From the NCBI RefSeq assembly GCF_016802725.1, contig NC_052667.1, positions 1,082,501 through 1,146,500 of the forward strand: a stretch of DNA of 64,000 bases. The letters are read 5' to 3'. This stretch comes from Solenopsis invicta. Its lineage: Eukaryota; Arthropoda; Insecta; Hymenoptera; Formicidae. The notes under the pieces are model-generated. The model did no database searches and was not told the DNA's origin. It saw nothing but the letters and a program-made list of their open reading frames with translations. Positions 45,876 to 60,800 of this stretch are shown in pieces. Made by a program: the position numbers and the translations under genes. How positions within the stretch are numbered: the first letter of the stretch is position 1; every line of letters starts with the position of its first letter.

Positions 45876-48800
45876 ATGGTCACTCCCCAGACTCCAGGTC
45901 TGTGAATTTTACCCATCCTTATTCTATCCGCCACGTATTGACATTTGCACGTCTATTGTCAGGCTGGCTGTATGTTGTCATTTGTAATACTTCCTTATCA
46001 TGCTCGATATCTTTCAGATAAACTTTATCTTGTAGCATTGACAACTTTGCTCAGTATGAATAGGCTTGAATAAAGCCCTGACATAATGCCTTTGCAAATA
46101 AATGGATGATTTCATCACAGATTGTAGTAGCTCATCCTTAATATCATGTTTGGTACACAGGAACGGATCCCTGGGTGATCCAGCCTAGAGAAAGAATGAG
46201 ATATCAAGAACAATTCGACTCGTTGAACCCGATCAATGGAATTGTCACTGGTGAACAGGCAAAGGGATTTCTCCTTAGATCTCAACTTCAGCCTGCCGTT
46301 CTTGGACAGATATGGTAAAGACGCTTTAATGATTGTATCTTAATCCTTTGTAAAAGCTAATCTTGCTTTTTATTTATTGTCTTTGTGTCTAGTGTGCTTT
46401 TCGTTTCTTTCATAGAGAGTTTATCAATTTTTACCTCATCAATTTATAAAATAGTATTGTATATAAAAAGCGAATAGACAAAAAGCAGGAAGCAAAGAGC
46501 ACATTGTAAAAGATATTTTCTAATTCTTTGTATATTACAGGGCATTATCGGATACAGATGCAGATGGGAAGATGAATATAAATGAGTTTAGTATCGCATG
46601 CAAATTAATCAATTTGAAACTGCGCGGTTTTGAAATTCCCAAAGTACTGCCACCTGTTCTTATACAAAGCTTGAAATCTTTCTCAACAGGTAAGTGAGTC
46701 ATTTTGTGTGTGTAAGATACATAAAATTACATTGCGAGATATTTTAGGCGATGCAAGCCTGGCTGGATTGCCGAATGGCTCCACTGCTTCAAGTAATGTT
46801 AGCTCTCTAGTAAATTTAAGCGGTCATCAACCGATGGTATCTCAAACTGCAGCCAGCACGATACCCACGGCTGGAAATACTCTTATAGGTAATATATTAA
46901 TAAACATTGACTCATTTTCAAATGTTATTCACTCTTCTCTATCTTTCGATCGACGATTGTCAGGTAGATGCTTATATAAAATCTCGATAAACTAGCAAAA
47001 AAAATTTTGATTTATAAGAGGCTCGTAAGAGTATCTGTAAGCACCCACTTCCACTCAGATAATCGCCGCTTATTAGATTCATTCAGATTTATCAAACATG
47101 AGTACAATTTGATTACAGCCACTAATATTCAACAAACCTTTATTAATACAATCTCATGTCTCTATCAGTGCTATCATTTTCATAAATTGGACGTATCGTT
47201 GTCCATGTTGTTACTTCAGCCATTAAACATTATATCAATTATTTCTTGTCTATGTGTTATTCATAATTCATCATACTACACAGCATTACAACAAAATAGA
47301 CAGAATGTGGCTCCAAGCACACATGCTACAACTCATATACCGTCTAAGCCACCCGCTCGACCCGCGCCACCTTCTGTGGGTATGTTAATTGTACAGAATG
47401 TGTTGTATGAATGTGTTTTATGGACCAGTCTGTTTTCTTTTTCTTAGAGTTTCTGGTCGATCGCTTGACAGTGTTTTAAGTTGAAACGTATTTTCAAACC
47501 ATTTTATTTGTTGACATTAGTTGTAATATAATGTAAAGCAAACTCTCTAGTTGTTGTACACTTCAAATACACTACACGATTTTGGAATGTCTTTACAAAT
47601 GTATCTCACATATCTTTGTGTAAAGTATAATATTATACTTTGTGTAAAGTATAATATTATGAAATAACTTTAATTTCTTTAATGAAACAGATGCACAGCT
47701 TATATTTTTGATGTCATTTCAGAAATTTATTGTGGCAAAAGCTTTTAAAAGCTTTTTTGATTTAATCTTTGCTTAGATTAAAAATTCTTTTTTTTTTTTA
47801 ATGTATTTTTATTACACATGTAGGTATGTATTGGACTTTGCAACATTTTTCAGTAAATTTATTACAAAGAAAAGAATGCATCTGCATCTTGATTATATAG
47901 CATTATATATCATTTTATAACATTTCAACCAAAAATTATAAAATTGTAAAAATTCTTCAATGCTTGAACATAGAACTAAACGCGACTGCGTTGACAACCT
48001 TGAATGTTGTTTTGTAAACGGAAAGATCGTGATATTATTTTGTAATTGTAGAATCAGTTCACTTATTGATATATATATTGCTTTTTATTTATCATTTACA
48101 CTTGAGGGGTTTATATTTATATCTCACTTGTATACTTGTAATAATATTTGCATTTTGTCATTTTCGACAATATGTCGTTAATAATGCTTTAAACTTTACG
48201 CGGCAAAAAAAAAGGAATTGCACCTCCCCTCAGTACTACAACTACTCCCCCCGGTGGTCCCCCGCAAAGACCTGCACCTCCTACAAATATTGGTATGTTC
48301 CATGAACCCGATGTTATTTATTGCCAGCATAATTGTCACCAAATCTCGTATTACTCCATTAATGTTAACATGCTATGATGAAAAGATGATTAAAATATAT
48401 GCACTTGCTCGTGCTTATTCAACTGTCTTTTTTTTAATATTTGTCATATAATGTATTGAAAGAAGTAATAAATGTTACTTGGATTTAAATCTTCAGACAT
48501 TTTTGCCACACAACTGTTATCTAAAAATAATTGAAAATAATAATCGCGCGGAATTATTTCAGGAAATAATTTTGCGGCAATAACGGGTGGTCCACCACCA
48601 AAACCACAACCACCTTCGTTTCCAAATAGTCCTGTAGGAATCTCGCCAATAAAACTTACGACTTCTGGTCCTTCAGTTGTTTCTTCATCTCCACCTATAT
48701 CTGCCCCTGGAATAGGTAAGAAATAGAAATAAATTTTGCATTAAAGTAGAAAAATGCATAAATTATTAATTTTGTATCTATTTTTATTTAGGTATTCCAT

Positions 48801-51800
48801 CAGTAGCTCCAATTGCTCCTTTAAATACAACTCCTGTACCAATGGCTGCCTTTAATATGGCACAACCAATACCGACACAACCATTAGGCATGGTTAGTGC
48901 AGGTATGGTTGCTCCTATGACTGGCATGGTTCCTAGTATGGTACCATCTATTGGATCAATAAACACTGGTATGTACATGCAAAGCAATGGCACGATTGTA
49001 TTTGTACTTATTAGAATACTAATTTTTTTTAGGTACTGGAGTTGCTTCATCAGTAGCGTTACCTTTAGTATCCTCGACAACTACAAACGGTGCACTGGTC
49101 AATGGCGCAATTACACAAACGCCAGTATCTACGAATACACCTTTGAGTACAACAGCACGTCCACCAAGTATAGACAGAGTAGGTTCTGTAGATTCGCAGC
49201 ACAGTCAGCATTCAGTTAGTTCTCCACAGTCTATGGAATGGGCAGTGCCACATCAGACCAAGTTAAAATATACTCAATTATTTAATACATGGGACAGAAC
49301 GAGATCTGGTTTTTTATCTGGTCCTCAAGCAAGAAATATCATGGTGCAGTCGCAACTGCCACAATCCATCCTAGCTCAAATATGGTATAGTAACAAAATA
49401 TTACTATGAGATAGCGTATGAAACATCATTCTTGAATCATATTGTAGAACAAGAGCAAATTTCGAAAATGTATGTGAACAGGGCTTTAGCAGATATGGAT
49501 TCGGATGGACGTTTAGGCTCTGAAGAATTTGTGCTTGCAATGCATCTTTGCGATATCGCTAAAGCTGGTGAAATCATACCTACGACGCTCCCACTAGAAC
49601 TTATTCCACCTACATTTAGACGGCAACGTCAAAGTAGTTTAACGCTATCTCAAAATGCAACGGAAAATATCGATCCATTAGCAGGCATGCCACAGGTATA
49701 GGTCTAATATAAAAATATCTTTTTGCGCAAAAAGAAACAGAAGGAAAAAGAAAACATTTTTTGCAGACTTCATTCGAAGATAAACGTAAAGAGAACTTTG
49801 AGAAAGGTCAAGCGGAATTAGAACGTAGGCGTAAAGCATTATTAGAAATTCAGCGGAAAGAACAGGAAGAACGAGAACGCAAAGAGAGAGAGGAAGCCGA
49901 GAAACAGGAAAAAATAAGGTAAGTAGCTTAATAATTAAGAGTAACTAAATGCGAAAACTTTGTATTTTGTGATGCAGATTAGAGCAGGAGAGGCGTAGAC
50001 AAGCGGAAATCGAGAAACAAATGCAGAGGCAAAAAGAAATCGAACAGGAAAAAGAAGAACAACGAAAACGTGCACAAGAACAGAAAGATGCGGCGCGCAA
50101 GTAAATACAATCTTATTAAAAGAAAAATTTGTATCTATGGATTTAAACACCACTGCTTCGTGACATTTAGGGAAATGGAGAGACAACGACAATTGGAGTG
50201 GGAACGACAGAAGTCACAAGAATTACAAGCACAGAGACAAAAGGAACAAGATGTTCTTCTTAAATTGAAAGCAAAAAATCAGACTTTGACCATCGAACTT
50301 GGAACACTTGTAAGTACATTGGAAGGATACATATTTCGAATAATAACCATTTCTATGATTAATTCTTACATTGTCTTTTCTTTTAGAATGATAAAGTGAA
50401 GGAATTGTCACAAAAGATTTGTGACACTCGAGTAGGAGTGTCAGGCGTCAAAACAACTATCGATGGTATGAGATCAACGAGAGACACACAGTTACAAGAG
50501 ATGGCCGCATTAAAAAATAAACTTCGGGAACAAAATCAAAGATTGCTAGCATTGAGTCAAGAGAAAGCACGTATTGAGGCAAGAAATAAAATCAACGCGG
50601 CGCAAGATGCAGCCGGGCAAGAGGCTATTAAAATGGCTTTTGACAATAAACAAATTACTCTTAAGCAAATGAAAGATAAAATAGCAGATTTACAACAGCA
50701 GGTTTGATGTTTATCAATTGCGATTTCAACTTCCATACAATATTTTATTAATATTATATTAATATTTCTTTAATCGTACTTTTTAACAGATTGATTCTAA
50801 AATGTCTGATATTGAAAATAATAATGGTCAGCTTGAGGATATTAAGACACAAATAAAAAATATAGTAGTGGATTGTAAACAACTTTATGTCACTTTTGAT
50901 GAAAAGAAGAAGAAAGTAATTGAACTTCGGTCAAGTAGTAATGTCTCAGCTGCTGCTTTTGCCACATCCGCGTGGGGCGATAGTGGTTGGGGAGACGCAC
51001 CTGTCAGCGATACAGCTTGGCCTGTCAACGAGACTACTGCAAGCTCAGTAAATGAAACTGCTGTCGTTGGTGTCCGCAAATACAGAGCCCTTTACGAATT
51101 TGTAGCGCGAAATCAAGACGAAATATCGTTTCAACCTGGTGATATTATATTGGTAGGTATAATATATTTTGAAATAGAATTGCTATTATTGAAGAAAAAA
51201 TTGATCCAAGAATTAGTTAAATAATGTTTACTTATAGGTACCGCCTGTGCAAAATGCTGAACCAGGTTGGATGGCGGGAGAAATTCGCGGCCATACCGGT
51301 TGGTTTCCTGAATCATATGTGGAGCCAGTGGATACTGGTGCAGCTGACTTGGACAACGAACGTACTTTCATACAACAAGACAGTGTAGAGAAGAGAACAT
51401 TAGAGTTAGTTATTTTCATTTATGTTATTTATTATGAATATGTCATTTTATGTATCACTAATTTGAGCTTTTTATTGTGATTGTGCAGAGGAATAGCGGA
51501 AGTTCCCGAGAACGTATCTGATGCGGGATCATTAGGGGGAGAAGCTCCGATAGTGGAAGCTATTATACCTACTTTAGGATTAGGTACATCTTGCAATATA
51601 CAAGTCACTGCTTTGTTTCCTTATCGACCTACTATGGAGCAACATCTTTCCTTTGAAAAAGGAGAAACTATTAATGTTTCTGAACAACAGGTTACTATTA
51701 TATTAATTATATGAAGAAGATAATGCGTATACGTTTTGTAAAGCATCTATTTTGTTCAGGACGACTGGTGGTATGGTTCAGCTAGTACTGGAAATAATGG

Positions 51801-54800
51801 TTGGTTCCCTAAATCATACGTGAAAGAAGTTACGAGTAACAAAGATGCTGGGACTGATGGTCTTAATGAATATTACGTCGCTCTTTACCGATACGAATCT
51901 AGCGAGACCGGCGATCTTAGTTTCAATCAAGGAGAAGTTATATTAGTTACGAAGAAAGAAAACGAATGGTGGACCGGTTGTATAGGGAACAAAAGTGGAA
52001 TCTTTCCGTCTAATTATGTAGAGAAGTGCGCCGCTCCCAGTCAGGTATGTTACAAATTTCATATTACTTGTATTTTGTTTTTGCTAGTTTTAACAATTAA
52101 TTTATGTGAAAGTTGTAGTTAATTGCTTAATTGTGACAAGAGCACAATTTTTTCTGTTTTTATTAATCTATATTAGAAAGTTTCTTATACGAATTTGTGT
52201 AATCACAGGCCGCGTCTACTAACATTCAGTCCCCTGTTGTTGCTGCAACTGCGGAAATAAAGAACGAAGCTAATATCTTGGCGACTGCAGAATCACAAGT
52301 GCGTAATAATAATCATTTATTTCAAATTGCATTTGCAATTATATTCTATATTTAATTACACGTGTTGAAATGTTAATGTTATTAACCTGCTATTATTATA
52401 TTGATATTTGATAATGAGACTAGTAGCAAAGCTTAAATGACATAGAGTGTACGTGTATTTAGCAGGTAGAGAAAACGGCGGAACAGTTAGAAGACGAGAG
52501 AGCAGCTGCTGAGGATAGGGCGGAATTACCAGACTTTAGTGCTATGGCAGCTCAGCAGGTAAAAAAAAAACTAATATATTCATATCAATTAAAATTTTTT
52601 TTTATTTTAAAAATGTAATTGCTTATTGCTTCTTTTGTGCTACTCACATCCTGATGCAGTATTACAAGGTATTTTATTTACTATATTATATCAGTTTTTA
52701 TCGTTATGTAAAACCTTTTTTTTTTCGTAAAATTTTTAGAGCTATAAAATTGTTTCAATATATTGAGAGTTTTACTCATAAAAAATTTTTTCTTTCACAG
52801 AGGGGAAGAAAACCAGAAATTGTTCAAGTCATTGCACCCTATCAAGCAACAAGTGCAGAACAGTTAGACTTGCAAAGAGGACAATTAATAATGATTCGCA
52901 AAAAGACTGACAGCGGTTGGTGGGAAGGAGAACTTCAGGTAGAATAAGTTTCTTTTTTTAATTCTTAATATTATACTTGTTATTATAAGTAATAACTAGC
53001 GTATTATTTATTTAGGCACGCGGTAAAAAGAGGCAAGTTGGTTGGTTCCCAGCAACTTATGTTAAACCCTTAACCAGTAGCAGTAATAGAAGTACACCTG
53101 TCTCTCATGGATATCAAGATTCTCCAACGGATCCGAATATTGGTAAATAAATCCTGCAATTATTATCTTACAATTTTTTTCAAAACTTATACGTTTAGAT
53201 TAAACTATAATGTTTAGAATAATTTGCCAGCGTAATAAATCTAAAGTATAAATATTTTCTTTTATTTATAGAACGCGTTATGGCTCTGTATCCTTATCAA
53301 GCACAAAACGAGGATGAATTAAGTTTCGAAAAGGGTGACGTTATTTCGGTACTTGCTAAGGAAGAAGCGTCATGGTGGAGAGGTGAATTGAATGGTGTAT
53401 CTGGCGTTTTTCCAAGCAACTACGTATCACCTATGTGTAAGTATTTCTTTTGTACGTGATTGCCGAAATTAAATCTCAGGATCACCTTATGCCTTTTAAC
53501 ATCACAAATCGTACAGTGTGAACAGAGAAGAAAATTATGTACTATAATGCTAACTGATATTAAATTTCTATACATACTGACTGCACGCGTATAAAGAGAG
53601 AGTGATTGAATTAACTAATAAGAGATAGAATAAAAATATAGAAATGCGAAATATATAACTTCTGGCTACGGATAGGCGGACGATCATCAGATATAACAAG
53701 TTCCAATTAAAACAATTATTTATTTGTATCTTTTATCATTATTGTTGTCATTTTCATTATCAACATTTGTCAGTATTATTTTCGTTATCAACATTATCAT
53801 TATCATTACCGTTGTCATCGTAGTTATGAATATTGTTATTATTATTGTATTATTTTATTATTTTAGCTTCCACCTTCATTTATTTTGCACTTGTTTACAA
53901 TAATTTGCAGAATAAGTAAAGATGGAGTGCGTTATTGCAATTATTATCAAATATATACTTAATGTTAGAATTATAAGTTAATAGTTTATAAGAGAGTAAA
54001 GCTAAAAAGTATGTAGCGTAGTTCTTACATTTTCTTCTAGATTAATATATATTGTTATGAACAGAGTGTTAATAGAGAAAGAGAAAACAGCAGAAATTTT
54101 TTATAAGCTCAATGTAGATTAATATATCGAAGAATATATTTTTTCTCCATCAGTTATAAATCTTGTCTGAGTTAATGATATCATTGGAAAGCTCTTTTTT
54201 TATGTAAGTATTTGTATAAAAATGCGTTTGATTATCCTCTAAAGCCCGCTTGCACTTTGTGATGATTAGCATTATTCTCATTCTAATGCATATGCGTTGT
54301 ATATGGCACTGGTTACTGGTATATCACAAGCATAAAGAGATCGCTCACACACTTATTGCCTATGATTTACATGAAATGAAAATAGATACAGATGCGACAA
54401 ATCAGACATCATTATCAGTTTATGAAACCGCCTGCTTGTCTACCTAGCATGTCTGCCCATTCGTTCGTCCGTCCATCTCTCCGTCAGAGGTAGCCGTTTC
54501 CTTGATAAACGATTAACATTAACAATAACAATTAACAACTGATTGTGATTGTGCTAGCTTGCAATTTTATTTACACATAATGTAGATTATAATTTGTAAT
54601 CTATACACATTTTTTAAATATTCTACAATTGTTATGGTTTTCCAACTTGGAATAAAATTAACAAGAACATTTTCTAAATAGAATTTTTGTCCGATTAATA
54701 AATTTAAAGATCGCTGTTTTATGTGCATTTAATTGCAAAAAGTTTTTGACAAAAATTTTTATGAGAGAGAGAGATGGGAATTTTATTTTATATATACATA

Positions 54801-57800
54801 TATATAGCGAACATTATATATCTCTATGCTTCTATTACTCTCGAATGACAATTTTAATATATTAAAATTAGAAGAGATGCTTTGAAAACAGCTGCCTCAA
54901 TTTTTTCTATTATTAGTCTATAATACGTGCATTTTGTAACCTTCTTTTTATTAATTATCTTTCGCTTTTGCTTAACACGCAGCATAAAGGGTAGCCGAGC
55001 AGCAGAACAGCATTGCTGATTAAAATTAAAGCACCTGAAGTGTAATAAGAACAATAGCAGCTCCTACATTCGGCATGGCGTGCTACGACAAGTCAGAAGT
55101 CTCATCGTTGGAGACACTATGAATGAAAACAGAGAGAAAAATTAAAAAAAGTGAGGTGTTGGGACGAAAAACAAAAATAAGATGAGGAGGGAAAGGACTG
55201 TGTGTGTGTGAGAGAAAAAGGAAAAACGAAAAAGAAAAAAATTAATACGAGAAGGGCAGGGAGAAAGACTCAGGGTTGGCTCTTCGTCTATATAAATATA
55301 GTCTACTTATACATATTATACAAGCCTTTCCCTCTGGTGCGGGGTTGCACTCATTCCTTCATTAATGTTATCATTCGAATTGTTAATATGAGTCACGATA
55401 TATTAGCCTTTTAACCGTTTTACATCTTCAAATGAATTTCCATCCGAATACTATATTTGTTGCATAGAAACAATGCGCGCATGTTCAATCGTTAAATCGT
55501 TTCATTAGTATTACGACCACCTGATATATCTGCACCAACACCAAAGGTCTACCTCAGTTCTCTATCTATGCTGACGTACAATTAAGAAATAATAATATTA
55601 AATTCTTAGCTTATTCACGTTAGAAATATATTTAATATTATGTCACGGTACGAATACTATTGTTACTTAATGTTTAAGTAATTTATTAAGTTCATATTGG
55701 ATGCATACTGCATCTCGTGATGTCCACGTTCATGTGCAGCTTGACATATTGAGCTCGATTTTCCAATTACGTTTAAGAACTTTATTTTAAGAAACTTGGT
55801 CTATAAAATATGTCAAATTGTAAGTTAAAAAAAGTGCTTTTCGAAAAAGATAGAAACAAGTGCTTTCAGTAATCGCTTCCTTGTCTTTTTTACCTTCGGA
55901 ACATTTTGGTGGTCGATCAAAATTTTAGAAGATTTTATTTCGATTATCCCTTAGGAATTAAGATCGTTATGTGTTTTTGTTATTTCCTCTGTCTGTAGTG
56001 TAATGCCTGCGTTGAACAGTTGTGTGAAATAGAAATGGTCGTACTAAAAAGCAACAACAGTTGCGTTATACCTTTGTCTTTTGTCAACATTATTATATGG
56101 TGCGCATCGTTAGAAATCACGGTTGTCTCACGCTGAGGCCTAGAAGATATGTAAAGGACGTGTGTGACGATCTCTCGAGCGAGCAGCCAGTGATTAGCTG
56201 CTACAATAAGAAGCGATATAAAAGGAGAAGGAGCCCAGAAATATCTCGCACAATTGTATTCGACGCCTGACGTGGCTTGTTGCATATAGAAAATTGGCAA
56301 ACTGCGCAAAAGTATTGTATTCATTCGCGTAAAAATTTCACGGGAAAAGAAGAAAAGCATTACACAGCTTATTCACTATAAATTTGTTATAATTTATCAC
56401 TTATGATCGTTCGATTTTTAGTCGCTTATCCCGCACGCGAGTGATGAGTACTATATTGCTGTAAATAACAAAGAAGATTAAGGATAATGTGCTCCTTCTT
56501 CACAGCCTTTTACGATAGAGCCTAAATAAATTAGCACTTGTACGTGAACAATAATTACCGAGGATCACTAATAATGAACTGTAAGTAAACGATAGTATTG
56601 ACCACATGATTCAATAAGTGATGTTATTGTAAATCAGGTTTTTTTTCATTGAATCGCATTCCTATATGTGTATTAATCGACTGGCTGTTCATTTTCTGGA
56701 TTGTAACCGAAAGTCGGCGTCTTATTCGTGTGATGTATTGTACTATTAGTCCGTTAACATACAGTGCTTCGTTACAAAGAATTTATTATATTGAAAGATA
56801 TATTCAAATGTTTATTGTTTTCGAGAAAAAGAAAGAAGACCCTTGAGAGCTGCATTAGAGCCTACATTTTGCACCGAGTTCGGCGTATACATACGCGTAC
56901 ACGCAATTACGAAGCTTTGATACAACACTGACAATTTAACGTTCGATGAACGTTTTTACAAATATTCGCAAAAATATGGTCGGTCTGGCTTCCTTAGAGA
57001 CTCCTTGAGACTCCAACCATAATGTCATTTAGAAAAACCGAAGACGGATACAGTTGATTCGACGAAAAATCAAGCGCACAACGTATTTATTCATTGCAAG
57101 AACTTTTATGCGTTCTATGTAACCCTCCATGACAAAAGCGAGTAAATACGTTATGTCACAGTGGCAATAATTGTGTGCTTAATAATTAGATATTCCAGAC
57201 AAATCAGTCCAGCATGACGTTATTCAGATGGGGTGACGGGATGTCTAAAGCAAGTTGTGTAACTGGTTACCCTTAGTCGATGTAGCCATGTAGTGCGTTA
57301 TACTCCTAAGATTGTTACTATTTGCAAGTTGTTTGTTTATTCTAATATCGAATCTCATCAGAAGTTTCACTATAGGATACGGTGTAATCTGGCGTGTAGT
57401 GGAGAATGTTGTAACAAGTATGAACAATTCTGTGTGACTACGAATCTTGTTCACACTTTATATACATATATATATATATATATATAGAAATATTATATTG
57501 TGTTTCCACACATATGTACGCCGATGTTCTTATACATATGTAAACATATCCATATGTGCATATACAGATACGTTCGCATCTCACCGCTGATCGAAATAAA
57601 ATATCTGTCTGTTGTAAAATTATTCTTGTGCAAATCGTGTGTCACTTGGCATTATTGCAACGACACATTCTTGGCTTACCAATATTACTTGAACATATAT
57701 TTTCTCTCTTTTTCGCAATGTACAGCAATAATGTGATAGAAAATTTTTTTTTTCAGATCATGTTCATTATTTACGAGAATAATCATAATTTTCCGCTTTA

Positions 57801-60800
57801 AAACAAAAATTTAATTCACAAAAAATAGATAATACAAGTTACAAAAGCATATTTAAATGATTTTTAATGATTTTACACGGAGGAAATTTTTTTTGTATAT
57901 ATTTTATGTGTAGCGAATGAATTGATGATTGATACAATGATGTATCACGATCCCATGGAAAGAAAACGTCAGGAACATATCAAAGAGCTAATTGTGACTG
58001 AACAAGCTTATATAGAAGACATGAGACTAGTTCATGAGGTATTTCTTTCTATTTTCTTTTTAAATTCGCTTCATTTATATTTGCTCATGTAATTCATGTA
58101 TATGTGAAGGATATCGTGGCGTATGGTTCTTCTTCCTTCATCTAAAGATTTTTTACATTAATCTAAAGTAAATTTTTCCTCCAACAAGTATTGTATTTGA
58201 AAAGTTATTTTTTCAGGATAAATGACTGAAAATCAAACATTGTCCATCGTCATAAAATCTTATTCTTGAATTTTTAATTTCAACAAGATTTTAATTCGAA
58301 TTTTAACATCATGCATGTGTGCAAGAGAGAAGAAAATTGATTTAAAAAAAACGCACGACTCTAAATTTATTAGAAGTTCGATAAAAGTGAAAGAAAAGTC
58401 GGAAAATTTACATATAACATATGTATCTTTCGTATTTTAGGTATTTGAGAAACCGTTACTCGAAAGTTTAGTTTTAAGTGTCGATGAGATAGAAAGGATA
58501 TTTATCAATTGGAGAGATATTATCGCATGTAACGATAATTTCTTGAGGTAACCAAAGTTGATATGACAAAATGTACTTTTTATCGATGTGAAAATTACTA
58601 AAAGAACACAAATAAATCTCTTGCAGGACTTTAAGGATACGAAGAGATAACAGTTATAACGGAGTAGTCCGAATGATAGGCGATATATTGTGTGAAAATG
58701 TAAGTGTAATCTCTCTTAGATGTGTATCACACGGAACAAATTATTGAAACCTACATATGATGTATGTATTTTGCAGATACCTAGAATGTCGGCTTACATA
58801 AGATTTTGCAGCTGCCAAATATCTGCCGCGACGTATCTACAGTATTTGACGGAAACTTCGCCGGAATTCGTTCAGGTCGCTCAGGCATGTCAGCAAGATC
58901 CGCGAACGAAAGGGATGCCGCTAAGTTCATTTTTAATTAAGCCGATGCAAAGAATAACGAAATATCCACTCATCATTAACAAGGTCTGCTTTTATCTGTA
59001 AATAATTATAATGTACACATACCGTAGTGTATATGTATAACAAGTAGCAATTACAGATTTTAGAATATACGCCGATTGATCATCCTGATAGACAGTATCT
59101 GCAGGAAGCATTGGCCAAATCCGAGGAATTTTGTACACAGGTAAAAATAATTAAGTATAACGCAAAATAACATAATATACATCTCACAAAAAAGGAGATA
59201 ATTTAGATTTATTTATCTAACGTTGAACGTCACATAGGTAAACGAAGGAGTTAGAGAAAAAGAAAATAGCGACAGACTGGAATGGCTACAAACTCACGTT
59301 ATATGTGACGGCCTTGAAGAGCAGCTTATCTTTAATTCCTTGACGAACTCCCTAGGACCCCGAAAACTGTTACATTTTGGTATACTTCATAAGGTAACAA
59401 ATATTTCTTTAGGAATGAGAACTTTTGAATAACCGCATGATTTTATTATTATTACAATTTTGTTACAGTCAAAAAGTGGTAAAGAACTCGTCGGTTTCCT
59501 TACAAATGACTTCCTGCTGTTCGTTCAACCACTGAAATTCTCCTTGAATTGTCAACAATTCTCATTCGAACGTAACGAGCATCAAAAGTTCAAGATGTAC
59601 AGAAAAGTATGTGCTCAAACTTTAGAGAAGAATATTTACAAATCAAAGTTTCTCATGGAATTACAATGCCATTATGAAAAAAAAAACGAACTTTTCTTTC
59701 ATAGCCGATATTCCTCAATGAATTGTCTTTGTTCGGAGAAAACGATGGAAATAGTAGTCTGAGTGGAAGTGACGCAGCGGACAATTCATCGAAAACTTTA
59801 AGACTGAAAGATCAAAAAAAACCGATAATATTATTAGCACCGTCTGCAAATGAATGTTCATTGTGGTCGAAACGTATTTTAGAAGCACGCAGGAAATTTC
59901 TGGAGAACGAGAAGAATTGTCTGCAAAGACAGCGATCAAGTGAGTAAACGTAGTCGTATTTCAATTGCTTCAAACGCAAATTGCTTTCATATGTAATTTT
60001 TAAGCATATGTTTATATATTAGTGAACATCGACATCGAGCTTGTACGTTTATTTAATTATGCTATTTAAAAAATTCAATATTCAATAATAATCCATGGTT
60101 TATGTGGGTAAACAGAACAGGCGCAATTTGGGGCGTGTGGCAGAATACTCGTCACTGTTCTCGAAGGCTTCAACTTGAAAGCTCTGTCCGGTAAGGATTC
60201 AATGGTTTAAGGTTGCTTGTTACTGCACCTTGTGTCTTTCTCAGTGTAATTTGATATGCTTTTTAATGCTTGACGCTTTTTTATATAAATAGTGTATGTG
60301 TATGGGTATAGGTAATGTCTATCGGAAGAAGCGGCATTAGTAACAAATCAAATCAGAAAACATTTCGTGCATCAATTCTAAGGTTACATTGCATGCAACG
60401 CTTTACTATTAACAGAAATCTGCCATGGTGTTATAGTTCGCAGAAGACTTCCACAAGGTAGGCTGGCGCTAATAGTTGTGGAGGCTGAAGATCTTGCCAT
60501 TGGCATGAAAGGTAGAGTATCGAGAACCTATCCTTTTTAAAATAATTTTGTATAATTTTTTCCGTATTTGTTGTGGAATGTTGACTCGTGAATTAATTTT
60601 TATTATGCTTGTTGCTCTGATAACTTTCTTATCTTTCTATTATGTGTATAATTTTTCCCCTATTTCTCGGTTATCTTTTATGTTGTAAGTTATGCTTCTT
60701 ATCCATGTATTTCTAATGCGAATTAAAAGACAATAATGTTCTCTCGATATAAAGTTAAATTTAAAATTAAATGTACGTTTTGGCGAATGAAACTGCAAAA

